Source: DAOTTW01 sp034437615
GTDB taxonomy: Bacteria > Chloroflexota > Anaerolineae > Aggregatilineales > Phototrophicaceae
Direction: 5' to 3'
Length of the DNA stretch: 14,705 nt
NCBI GenBank assembly: GCA_034437615.1
Contig: DAOTTW010000196.1
Location: forward strand, 1-14,705
Positions within the stretch are counted from its first letter, which is position 1. Each line of letters begins with the position of its first letter. The translations under genes were made by a program, and so were the position numbers. Below, one piece after another: positions 1 through 5,770 of this stretch. The notes below the pieces were generated by a model that worked only from the letters and a program-made list of their open reading frames with translations, searched no databases and was not told the origin of the DNA.

Positions 1-161
1 GGCGCTATAAAAGCATTTTTGGGGTTATTTTTTTAAAGATTCACGAAGTTATAAACGACAAATCACATTCATCAAGCACAAATTTTTTGCTTATCTTTAT
101 CAGATTCAGTCAATTTTGAAAGATTTAGTATTTTCTATTACAAACGGGAGGGTCATGTTTA

Positions 162-315
162 CAGGGGTAGGTATTTGGTTTTTCGTTGTTCCCATGTGGC
201 GGACGCACCAGTGGTGCGTCACTACAGGGTCGCAATTATTCACAACGGGTCTGTAGGGACGCGGCTTGCTGCGTCCGCTGACGAAAACGGCGAAAATCTG
301 ACATACCTACCCCTG
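162..315. repeat. structured intergenic element with 13-bp inverted ends
   Basis: The first 369 bases contain no convincing gene. Bases 1-146 are AT-rich with nothing recognisable. A perfect 13-bp inverted repeat (CAGGGGTAGGTAT at 162-174, its complement at 303-315) bounds a folded core. The core has an 18-bp palindrome around one central base (arms 202-210 and 212-220), a GGACGC/GCGTCC stem (257-262 with 271-276), and a CTACAG/CTGTAG pair (222-227 with 251-256). An alternative long-range pair joins 199-207 with 270-278. The inverted repeat continues imperfectly outward to a CATG on each side (154-157 and 322-325). It resembles the short GC-rich hairpin repeats common between Chloroflexota genes. 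I found no target-site duplication, so mobility is unproven. Confidence 0.5.
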
Positions 316-369
316 AGGAGTCATGCCCCTTCCCCTACCAGATGCGTCTGATAGTTGCCGTCAGGCGAA

Positions 370-1740
370 TTAGGCCAAGCCCTGACGCCACAACTGATCC
401 AGCGTTTGCATGACCATCAGATTAAATAGCTGGTAGCCATAGCCGTAGCCCTCATCATAGGTGATGTGGTCCGGCAGGTATGCCGAGAAGGACGGCCAAT
501 CGTTGCTGTTGAGGTCCAGCCCGTTATTCGTCAGGCCATGCATCGGGCCGCCATAATCCCATACTGGCACGCCGTAGCTAGCCGCAACATCTTGGATGAT
601 GGCGTTGGCCTCCGCAGGCGAGAAGTTGTCGCCCAATGCAGGCGGAATCGTGCCAAGCGCAGGCGTCACACCGTTCTGAAGGGTGATTTCGACAATGCGA
701 GATAGATTGATGCGGAATGCCAACGGCGTCAGCTTATCCGTATCGTTGTTGCCCAGCATAATCAACGCGATGCTGGCCTGTGAATCGCGCAGTTCGCACT
801 CCAGCGGCGTTTCGCCTTCGTTGCACACTGCCGGGTTTGCCAAGCGCAAATCCAGTACGCTTTCGGTGGTATAGCCCAGCCCAGCCGCCTGTGAGGTCCG
901 CAGGAAGGAATTGACGCCACCCCGGAAGTATTCGACGGCTGGGCGCAGTGGCTCATAGGCCCCGAACACAATGTTCAGATAGCCGCCCATTGGGATGTAG
1001 GTTTGCTCTGCAACGGAGATTTCATCCCCGACGATGGCGAAGTTGCCTGCACTGCCCGCCGGACGTGGTGCCTGGGCCGCTGCGCCGCCTGCGTTGGTGC
1101 TATCGGCTGCCGCCGCGCCATCACCGCTGCCAGCCGCAAACGAGACATTGGCAACGTAACGCGCCGCCACCCAGCCTTCGCTGCCATCAGCCAGCCGCAC
1201 ATTCAGCCAGCTACCATTGCCGTTGCGACCCAGCACCGTCAGCGGGGTTTCCGGTAGCAGTTCACGGATGACGCCGCTAGCGGTCGTGGCATCCTGACGC
1301 AGATTCAGGGTGATGCCGCTGCGGACGCGGGCGGTGCCTGCGGCGGCGCTGCCCTGTGCACTGGTAGCGGCAACTGTGCTAGCTGTATTTGCTGCTGGCG
1401 CGTCTGCTGCTGTCGGGGTCGGACCGCTTACAGTTGGGATGCTAGAAATGGGCGCGAATAGTTCTACGAAGCGTGCAACCACCCATCCGCTCTGGCCATC
1501 CGGCGTTGTGACCTCAAACCAGCGGCTATTTTCGGTGCGGCGCGTCACTGTTAGCGGCGTACCACCAGCAATTTCCATGATGACGCCTGTGGCGGTCGTC
1601 GGTTCCGGGCGCAGGTTCAGCGTCGCGGCCATGTCGATAACCTGAGCGTTGCTGCCTTGTGCGCTAGCGACGCCAAAGGACAGCCCTAGCAGCAGAATCA
1701 GTGCAAAACATGCGGTTCTCAGCGTCAGTCGGCGCTGCAT
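370..1740 (-). CDS. secreted SH3b-SH3b-SGNH hydrolase-like protein
   Basis: The 456-aa protein starts with a clear Sec signal peptide: Arg-rich start, hydrophobic stretch at residues 10-24, likely cleavage after ASA at 25-27. Two bacterial SH3 (SH3b) domains follow at about 35-95 and 138-197, each with the LNLR and W(V)xAR(F/Y)V signatures. They are joined by Ala/Thr/Pro-rich linkers. Residues 234-456 resemble an SGNH/GDSL hydrolase: block III is LGNND (329-333) and the C-terminal acid/His pair is D424-H425. The expected block I GDS motif reads GDE (238-240), so the usual nucleophile Ser is Glu. The module probably acts outside the cell, with SH3b domains binding wall or surface polymers. Catalysis is doubtful unless S242 substitutes. 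The start is supported by AGGAG nine bases upstream. It is monocistronic as far as can be seen. Confidence 0.85.
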   Translation of the reverse strand: MQRRLTLRTACFALILLLGLSFGVASAQGSNAQVIDMAATLNLRPEPTTATGVIMEIAGGTPLTVTRRTENSRWFEVTTPDGQSGWVVARFVELFAPISSIPTVSGPTPTAADAPAANTASTVAATSAQGSAAAGTARVRSGITLNLRQDATTASGVIRELLPETPLTVLGRNGNGSWLNVRLADGSEGWVAARYVANVSFAAGSGDGAAAADSTNAGGAAAQAPRPAGSAGNFAIVGDEISVAEQTYIPMGGYLNIVFGAYEPLRPAVEYFRGGVNSFLRTSQAAGLGYTTESVLDLRLANPAVCNEGETPLECELRDSQASIALIMLGNNDTDKLTPLAFRINLSRIVEITLQNGVTPALGTIPPALGDNFSPAEANAIIQDVAASYGVPVWDYGGPMHGLTNNGLDLNSNDWPSFSAYLPDHITYDEGYGYGYQLFNLMVMQTLDQLWRQGLA

Positions 1741-1790
1741 AATGTCTTTCTCCTATTTTTTTCTTCGCTTGCTTTTGCAAATCATCCATA

Positions 1791-1819
1791 GTTTTACACT
1801 GAGATGGCGATGGGTGCAA
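1791..1819 (-). promoter_or_regulatory. possible sigma70-type promoter of the SH3b/SGNH gene
   Basis: On the minus strand TTGCAC (1819-1814) and TAAAAC (1796-1791) are separated by 17 bases, each matching four of six consensus positions. They lie about 50 bases upstream of the start codon at 1740. This is a sequence match only, and Chloroflexota promoter consensus is not well defined. Confidence 0.3.
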
Positions 1820-1931
1820 CGATGCGCTGTGACGGCTCATAAACGAACGAAAACAAATCCATACACTCTTTAGGGACAATCTTTTAGGGGTGAAGCGTGC
1901 TGCGATGCATTACACCCCCACAGCAGGTTTT

Positions 1932-2116
1932 AGTAACTACTCAGGCCAGTCTGTGTGTGTCGCCACTGGCTAAAGCCAGCGGCTACCGCAGGGCCAATCC
2001 CCCTGAAGGGGGCTATTGCACGCTGCATACAGCCTGCTTGAGCAGGCTTGTTGTTACCGGAGCTGGACGTTTTAACGTCTGGCGACCGAGAATGGGACAC
2101 GTACCTGAGTAGTTAC
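1932..2116. mobile_element. MITE-like element with 13-bp terminal inverted repeats and hairpin chain
   Basis: A perfect 13-bp terminal inverted repeat (GTAACTACTCAGG at 1933-1945 and its complement at 2104-2116) encloses about 185 bp without coding capacity. The heptamer AGGTTTT directly flanks it on both sides (1925-1931 and 2117-2123), as a target-site duplication would, with one extra A at 1932. Inside are four small stem-loops, each drawable with a four-base loop: 1966-1979 (CTGGC stem, TAAA loop), 1999-2012 (CCCCC stem, TGAA loop), 2031-2048 (AGCCTGC stem, TTGA loop) and 2066-2079 (GACGT stem, TTTA loop). A 71-codon open frame over it is explained by the repeat. It is probably a non-autonomous element moved in trans, or a structured RNA cassette. 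Confidence 0.6.
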
Positions 2117-2178
2117 AGGTTTTCAGCGGTCAAATGTGCGGTCAAACATGGATGATGTGAGGAATCTGCACAACTGTA

Positions 2179-2188
2179 ATGCTAAAAT
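2179..2188 (+). promoter_or_regulatory. possible extended -10 promoter of the Uma2 gene
   Basis: TGCTAAAAT at 2180-2188 is an extended -10 (TGn plus five of six matches to TATAAT), about 37 bases before the chosen start codon. No good -35 is seen at the expected spacing, which an extended -10 can tolerate. Confidence 0.35.
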
Positions 2189-2224
2189 GGGGCCACACAG
2201 CAAATGTTACACGAGGGACACATC

Positions 2225-2791
2225 ATGGTTGCGCAGAGCAAAACGCAAATGCGTGCCGACGAATTTTACAACCTGCCGCAATATCAGGAGGAGCAAGCGC
2301 GCATTGAGCTAATCAACGGCGAAGCTAAGACACAAATGCCACCCATACTGCTGCATCAAGAAATTGCCGGGTTTATCCATGTCTTGTTATGGTTGTATGC
2401 TGCTCAGAACGGCGGTAGAACCTACCAAGCGCCGACAGAAGTTTATTTAGACGAAGAAAACATCTTTGAACCGGACGTATTTTATCTCAAGCCAGATACC
2501 AAGTGCATCAGGGAGCGCAAACGTATTGTCGGTGCACCTGATCTGGTGGTGGAGGTGCTATCGCCCAGTACAGCCAAGCGCGACCGCCAGGAAAAATATA
2601 GGGCGTATCAGCAGCACGGCGTTAGCGAATACTGGATTGTGGATCCAGCGCATAGCGTGCTGGAAGCGTGGAGGCTGCAAGACGGCGAATTTCAGCGCCT
2701 GGGGGCTTATGGGCCGGAGGACACGCTGCAATCGCCATTGTTGGGTCAGGGTGTGGCCATGCAGCCGATCTTTAGCTCAGCGCAGGCCTGA
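2225..2791 (+). CDS. Uma2-family (PD-(D/E)XK) putative endonuclease
   Basis: The 188-aa protein matches the Uma2 family (formerly DUF820), a restriction-like PD-(D/E)XK fold highly expanded in cyanobacteria and Chloroflexota. Visible family landmarks in order are the early acidic ELINGE (28-33), EPD (82-84), the core PDLVVEVLSPST (105-116) with E110, K124 in RQEKY, and the C-terminal HGVSEYWIVDP (131-141). Length is normal for the family. An upstream in-frame ATG at 2204 exists, but GAGGG at 2213-2217 is well placed for the ATG at 2225. Uma2 proteins are often annotated as nucleases, but their biological role is unsettled. Scattered copies near repeats and mobile DNA are common. It lies between the MITE-like element and the partition module, and no partner gene is evident. 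Confidence 0.88.
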   Translation: MVAQSKTQMRADEFYNLPQYQEEQARIELINGEAKTQMPPILLHQEIAGFIHVLLWLYAAQNGGRTYQAPTEVYLDEENIFEPDVFYLKPDTKCIRERKRIVGAPDLVVEVLSPSTAKRDRQEKYRAYQQHGVSEYWIVDPAHSVLEAWRLQDGEFQRLGAYGPEDTLQSPLLGQGVAMQPIFSSAQA

Positions 2792-2814
2792 GCAAGCGCC
2801 CTAAACGCAGCAAG

Positions 2815-2934
2815 TCAATCGGGTGGCGCGTCTTCGGGGTAGCTATCGCGATCTATCGTACCAGGGTCCACGTCTGGCCCTGGCAGCCTATTTGCCCACG
2901 TGCCCGCCGTGATGACCAGCTTATCCGCAGCCAT
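2815..2934 (-). CDS. possible 39-aa small protein divergent from parA
   Basis: A minus-strand open frame of 39 codons runs from the ATG at 2934 to the TGA at 2815-2817. It begins MAADKLVITAGTWANR and ends in an acidic, Pro-rich tail. A strong Shine-Dalgarno (GAGAGG) lies five bases upstream of the ATG, and third codon positions are GC-biased like those of the surrounding genes. I do not recognise the sequence and see no membrane segment. Its 5' end abuts the 24-bp palindrome at 2947-2970, which lies between it and the parA leader, so a factor bound there could control both directions. The GAGAGG may be a chance result of the AT/GA-rich sequence next to the palindrome, so the call is tentative. 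Confidence 0.38.
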   Translation of the reverse strand: MAADKLVITAGTWANRLPGPDVDPGTIDRDSYPEDAPPD

Positions 2935-2946
2935 CAATTCCTCTCA

Positions 2947-2970
2947 AATTTGAGGTACGTACCTCAAATT
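2947..2970. promoter_or_regulatory. 24-bp perfect palindrome upstream of parA: candidate parS/operator
   Basis: This is a perfect 24-bp palindrome with core TTGAGGTACGTACCTCAA (2950-2967) extended by AA and TT on the outside. It lies between the divergent small ORF and parA. A close relative (21 of 24 positions identical) occurs inside the parB-like gene at 4260-4283. Partition systems commonly keep centromere or operator sites next to parAB, bound by the ParB-type partner. Binding by the adjacent parB-like product is inferred. The sequence is unlike the canonical chromosomal parS. Confidence 0.6.
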
Positions 2971-2984
2971 GTCGTAAATCCTGC

Positions 2985-3013
2985 TGTTCAACGCGAAAAC
3001 GCAGCGTTATCAT
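2985..3013 (+). promoter_or_regulatory. possible parA promoter
   Basis: TATCAT at 3008-3013 matches five of six positions of a -10 box. The hexamer 17 bases upstream (TGTTCA, 2985-2990) is a weak -35. An AACGC/GCGTT inverted repeat (2990-2994 with 3004-3008) overlaps it, and the 24-bp palindrome lies just upstream. The transcript would have a leader of about 70 bases containing a GCAAATAA/TTATTTGC inverted repeat (3019-3026 with 3063-3070). Confidence 0.25.
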
Positions 3014-3087
3014 AGGCAGCAAATAACGTTTGATGCGCCGATTTTTTTTGTGTGCGGTGCGCTTATTTGCAGATGAGAGGCGACGTT

Positions 3088-3882
3088 ATGCAGGTGATTA
3101 CGCTGCTGAACGAGAAAGGCGGCGTGGGCAAAACCACGCTGACCAACACAATCGGCACCGGGCTGGCCATCCTGGGGCACCGCGTTTTGCTGGTAGACGC
3201 CGACCCACAAGGCAACCTGACCAGCGGCTTGGGCGCTGAACCTGGCCCCGCGTTCTATGATTTGCTGGTGCGTGATGCCAGCTTTAACGATGTCGTGCGC
3301 TATGTCTCGCCCGAATTATACGAATCCCCACAGATGCCCGTGCGCGGCCACCTGTATTTAATACCCGGCAACAAAGAGACGCGCACCATTGCCCAGAATA
3401 TTGACGATGCGCTGGCGCTGAAAAATAAGCTGGATGAGGTCGAAGATACGATTGATGTGGTCATCTTCGATACATCGCCCACGCCATCCCTGCTGCATTC
3501 GGCTATCTACCTGGCCACCGACCATATTTTGCTGCCGACAGAGCTTGAATACTACAGCTTTCAGGGCCTGGTGCATAGCTTGCAGTATCGTCAAGGCTAT
3601 GACACGCGGCGCTTGCAATTCGTGGGTCGCCATATCAACCTGATGGGCATTATCCCCACAAAATATCGCGGCAAAACGCTTGAGCACGAGGAAAACCTGC
3701 AACGCCTGCAATCGCAATTCGGGGATAAGGTGTGGCCGCCGCTGCCGCTGCGCATCGTCTGGGGCGAGGCACCGCTGCGCAAGCGCTCGATCTTTAATTA
3801 TGCGCCGACCAGCATCGCCGCCCGTGAAGCCTGGAACCTTGTCAAAAAAGTGCATGGAGTATTGACACATGAGCAGGAATAG
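3088..3882 (+). CDS. parA: ParA-family partition ATPase
   Basis: The 264-aa protein is a deviant-Walker P-loop ATPase of the ParA/Soj family, which segregates plasmids or chromosomes by cycling on nucleoid DNA. It has the deviant Walker A KGGVGKTT (10-17, signature Lys10 and Lys15), the Walker A' region LLVDADPQGN (34-43) and Walker B VVIFD (124-128) followed by TSPTPSLL. Length fits the small type Ib/Soj-like group without an N-terminal HTH. The ATG at 3088 was chosen because AGAGG lies seven bases upstream; longer in-frame starts at 3052 and 3073 lack a comparable site and would add residues before the usual ParA N-terminus. Its last 14 bases overlap the parB-like gene, indicating an operon. 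MinD is unlikely, because no C-terminal amphipathic membrane helix is apparent. Confidence 0.92.
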   Translation: MQVITLLNEKGGVGKTTLTNTIGTGLAILGHRVLLVDADPQGNLTSGLGAEPGPAFYDLLVRDASFNDVVRYVSPELYESPQMPVRGHLYLIPGNKETRTIAQNIDDALALKNKLDEVEDTIDVVIFDTSPTPSLLHSAIYLATDHILLPTELEYYSFQGLVHSLQYRQGYDTRRLQFVGRHINLMGIIPTKYRGKTLEHEENLQRLQSQFGDKVWPPLPLRIVWGEAPLRKRSIFNYAPTSIAAREAWNLVKKVHGVLTHEQE

Positions 3883-4609
3883 AAAGCGCGGCAACCCCAA
3901 CGAGACAGACCCCTTCGCCGCGCAGCCAACAAGCCTGACGATGGAAGAAGCGGACGCGCTCAGCCTCGGCGCACCGCCCATCATGAAAACCAAGTCATTG
4001 CAATTCAAAGATAACGGTAAAATCTCGTTTCGGCGCTTTCAGTTGACGCAGGTCGGCTTTGAGCCGCCCGCCGACGCCAACGCCGAGGAATGGCAACAAC
4101 TGGCCGATATGCTGTTTCGGCTGGACGGTGCGCTGCAATGGATGATCGGTGACTTCCTGCTGCATGAAACAGCATGGGGCGACACGGCGAGGATCGCAGC
4201 GGAATTCGGCTATGAAGTGGGCACCCTCTACGATTACAAGAAGGTCGCGAAAAATGTACAAATTGGGGTACGTACCCCAAATTTGAGCTTCGGACATCAC
4301 AAGCTCGTTAAGTCGATGGATGAGGCCGACCAGCGCAAATGGCTACAGCGTGCCGAGCAAAATGGCTGGTCCGTCGCGGAGATGCGCCGCCAGATACGCG
4401 CCAAAAAGCCGCTCAAGCAGCTTGACCACAGCGCACAGATTGCCAGCCGCTTCCGCAGCAGCATAGACAGCTTTGATAGCGAGATCGACAACGCCGACCA
4501 GGACGAATTGCAGCAAATCATGGACATCCTGCAACAGAAGCTAGAGCGCGTGCGCTCACGTTTGGACGTCCGAGGCCACCCCGATAGAATAACGGTCACA
4601 TCCGAATAA
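3869..4609 (+). CDS. ParB-like DNA-binding partner of ParA (non-canonical)
   Basis: The 246-aa protein is translationally coupled to parA: a 14-base overlap, with TGGAG nine bases before its ATG. It lacks the ParB GERRxxA box and the sulfiredoxin-like CTPase domain. Residues about 103-180 look like a helix-turn-helix DNA-binding region: TARIAAEFGY, then LYDYKKVAKNV, then LSFGHHKLVKSM and the GWSVAEMRRQIR segment. This last block resembles those in plasmid and phage DNA-binding proteins that carry an LSxxHH motif. The N-terminal 60 residues are polar and probably flexible. Residues about 205-232 could form a coiled coil. It is probably the centromere-binding adaptor that recruits ParA. A palindrome almost identical to the one upstream of parA is embedded in codons 131-138. 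The role is inferred from position and general architecture, not from a confident family match. Confidence 0.65.
   Translation: MSRNRKRGNPNETDPFAAQPTSLTMEEADALSLGAPPIMKTKSLQFKDNGKISFRRFQLTQVGFEPPADANAEEWQQLADMLFRLDGALQWMIGDFLLHETAWGDTARIAAEFGYEVGTLYDYKKVAKNVQIGVRTPNLSFGHHKLVKSMDEADQRKWLQRAEQNGWSVAEMRRQIRAKKPLKQLDHSAQIASRFRSSIDSFDSEIDNADQDELQQIMDILQQKLERVRSRLDVRGHPDRITVTSE
4260..4283. promoter_or_regulatory. second parS-like palindrome, inside the parB-like coding sequence
   Basis: TTGGGGTACGTACCCCAA (4263-4280) is a perfect 18-bp palindrome. Over the 24-base window it differs from the site at 2947-2970 at three positions, and two of those changes (A to G and T to C) are symmetric, so dyad symmetry is kept. 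It is also translated as residues 131-138 of the parB-like protein. Compensated substitution inside coding DNA argues for selection on the site itself. Confidence 0.6.
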
Positions 4610-4617
4610 GTCATGAT

Positions 4618-4655
4618 AATTTGCCGCCAAAACTACAGCCACCACGCGGCAAATT
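4618..4655 (+). terminator. stem-loop downstream of the parAB-like operon
   Basis: A perfect 10-bp inverted repeat (AATTTGCCGC at 4618-4627, GCGGCAAATT at 4646-4655) with an 18-base loop begins eight bases after the stop codon of the parB-like gene. No U-run follows, so it may be a 3' stabilising stem or a protein site rather than an intrinsic terminator. Confidence 0.4.
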
Positions 4656-5614
4656 TCATCCCCCCACATCAGCGCAATTTCAACGTCGATGCACCTACCC
4701 TATCAAGCACCAGCACACCCCTGCTGTTGACAGCCCCACAACAAACGGCTATGCATCGCCATCCTACGAAAAATGTGCGCGGTGGGGTAGGTGGCCTGCC
4801 CTAATATTTGCAAATGCGATAACCTCTAAAACAGACGATTTGGGATATGTGTCGGCAGGCAACTTATCAGCATAAATCAGCACTTATCGCAGGTAAACTC
4901 AAAGCGGTTTTTCGTTTATAAATATAATTATGGTAAATATATTTGTGGTGTGGCACTGCGTTGATTCAACGCAGGCCGTCCAGGACAAATCACAGGTTGG
5001 CAAGGCCGCGAACACACGCCAAAAACAGCTACAGCACACCCTATGCCGCTAAACAGGGCAGGTGACAGCGCCAGAGGGTTAGATTATTGTTATATTGAGG
5101 GCCATTAGGCATATTGAAGGGCTATAGGGGGTCATTTGCGCGAAAACGCCGAATCACGTCGATTCGGATATTGCATTTTCAAGCGGAATAGAGTATATTC
5201 TTTTTAGCACTTTAACAACTGAAGTAGCGCTTTCGAATGGCTTCTTTTGGACTTGTTTCCGTCGGAGTACGGACCCTGAATGCACAACTGAGGACATCCA
5301 GGGTATTCGGGCACGGGAGGAAACTAGTCAAGGAAAGAAAGTTTCTCGAAAGACTTCCAGTGAGAATAGTCGATTGTACCCTGAGCGAAGTATGATAACG
5401 CGAAACCCATCGCTTTGCAACGGTCAACTCGAATGGATGGTAAACATCCCGACATCCTGGAAGACGAAAGCATCGCCGCGTGCGCAAGATTGACATCTGC
5501 GCTGGAACAAACGCGCTGTGCTAGAACGCGCTCACGGATACCAAGCGGCTTTCACACCCCGGCCGCAAGCCTCGTTACGCTGGGAAGTATTTATGGGATT
5601 ACTGATTGGCGTAT
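4656..5614. other. non-coding region between parB-like and rep; candidate origin
   Basis: Nearly 1 kb has no open frame with a credible ribosome site or recognisable product. It contains an inverted pair CACCTACCC/GGGTAGGTG (4692-4700 with 4785-4793) and an AT-rich tract at 4915-4944 (28 of 30 A/T). A 19-bp inverted repeat lies at 4956-4974, and two imperfect 19-bp direct copies beginning ATATTGA lie at 5092 and 5111. There is a CCGAATC/GATTCGG stem (5149-5155 with 5161-5167) and a 9-bp stem with one wobble pair (5274-5282 with 5295-5303). Its position between partition genes and a rep-like gene suggests a replication origin. I saw no clear TTATNCACA DnaA box. Confidence 0.4.
4915..4974. other. 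AT-rich tract plus 19-bp inverted repeat: candidate unwinding element
   Basis: The 30 bases at 4915-4944 are 28/30 A/T and end in the palindrome AAATATATTT (4935-4944). Eleven bases later comes the inverted repeat with arms CTGCGTTGA (4956-4964) and TCAACGCAG (4966-4974) around a single T. An easily melted tract beside a protein-binding dyad is typical of plasmid origins. The assignment is inference. Confidence 0.35.
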
Positions 5615-5641
5615 AAAAAAAACCCCAGACAACATCTGAGG
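5615..5641 (-). terminator. intrinsic terminator on the minus strand, in the rep leader
   Basis: Read on the minus strand, CCTCAGA (5641-5635), loop TGTTG, TCTGGGG (5629-5623) form a seven-pair stem with one G-U pair, followed at once by eight T (5622-5615). This is a textbook rho-independent terminator. Because the nearest genes read plus, it implies a short minus-strand transcript antisense to the rep leader. Confidence 0.65.
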
Positions 5642-5755
5642 CTTCAGTTAGGTTAAACCTAATGTATCCATGTAGAGCGCCTTTCTAAGCACCGGCGCCC
5701 AGCACTAGATCGAGGTTTTAGCGCATAACCAATACACTAAACCTTAACAATTCGG
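5615..5755 (-). ncRNA. putative antisense RNA opposite the rep leader
   Basis: A transcript from about 5754 down to the terminator at 5615 would be about 140 nt and complementary to the untranslated leader of the rep-like gene. A candidate promoter on the minus strand has TTGAAT (5789-5784) and TATCCT (5766-5761) with a 17-base spacer, four of six matches each. The RNA could fold around GGGCGCC/GGCGCTC (near 5700-5675), and it contains the 15-base dyad TTAGGTT-T-AACCTAA (5662-5648). Counter-transcribed RNAs in this position control copy number in many plasmids by acting on rep mRNA. A seven-codon ORF (MDTLGLT) with a Shine-Dalgarno also lies on it, and its meaning is unknown. No expression evidence is available. 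Confidence 0.4.
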
Positions 5756-5768
5756 TATGGAGGATACC
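5754..5768 (+). promoter_or_regulatory. rep Shine-Dalgarno inside a hairpin loop
   Basis: The ribosome site GGAGG (5759-5763) is exactly the five-base loop of a perfect stem, GGTAT (5754-5758) with ATACC (5764-5768), two bases before the ATG at 5771. Its complement also contains the candidate -10 of the antisense promoter. This supports the start choice and suggests translation can be modulated by structure or antisense pairing. Confidence 0.55.
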
Positions 5769-5770
5769 AC

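Noticed and set aside
1897..2112. 71-codon frame over the MITE-like element
   Set aside because: Explained entirely by the hairpin repeat element; no start signal.
3358..4008. 216-codon open frame on the minus strand opposite parA
   Set aside because: It is a shadow of parA and the parB-like gene, which have clear motifs and ribosome sites; its translation has no recognisable domain.
4621..4875. 84-codon plus-strand frame after the parB-like gene
   Set aside because: It has a TTG start, no ribosome site, and overlaps inverted repeats; Pro/His-rich chance translation is more likely.
5212..5496. 94-codon minus-strand frame
   Set aside because: No ribosome site, no domain and a composition like translated non-coding DNA.
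5490..5518. TTGACA at 5490-5495 as a rep promoter -35
   Set aside because: No acceptable -10 hexamer at 16-19 bases spacing.
5415..5639. 74-codon plus-strand frame upstream of rep
   Set aside because: It starts at TTG without a ribosome site and runs through the poly-A of the minus-strand terminator; the sequence looks random.
5670..5745. Possible tRNA-like sequence on the minus strand of the rep leader
   Set aside because: GCGCC/GGCGC pairing suggested arms, but no acceptor stem, T-loop consensus or anticodon arm could be assembled.
4610..5770. DnaA boxes in the candidate origin
   Set aside because: I looked for TTATNCACA-like motifs on both strands and saw no convincing one.
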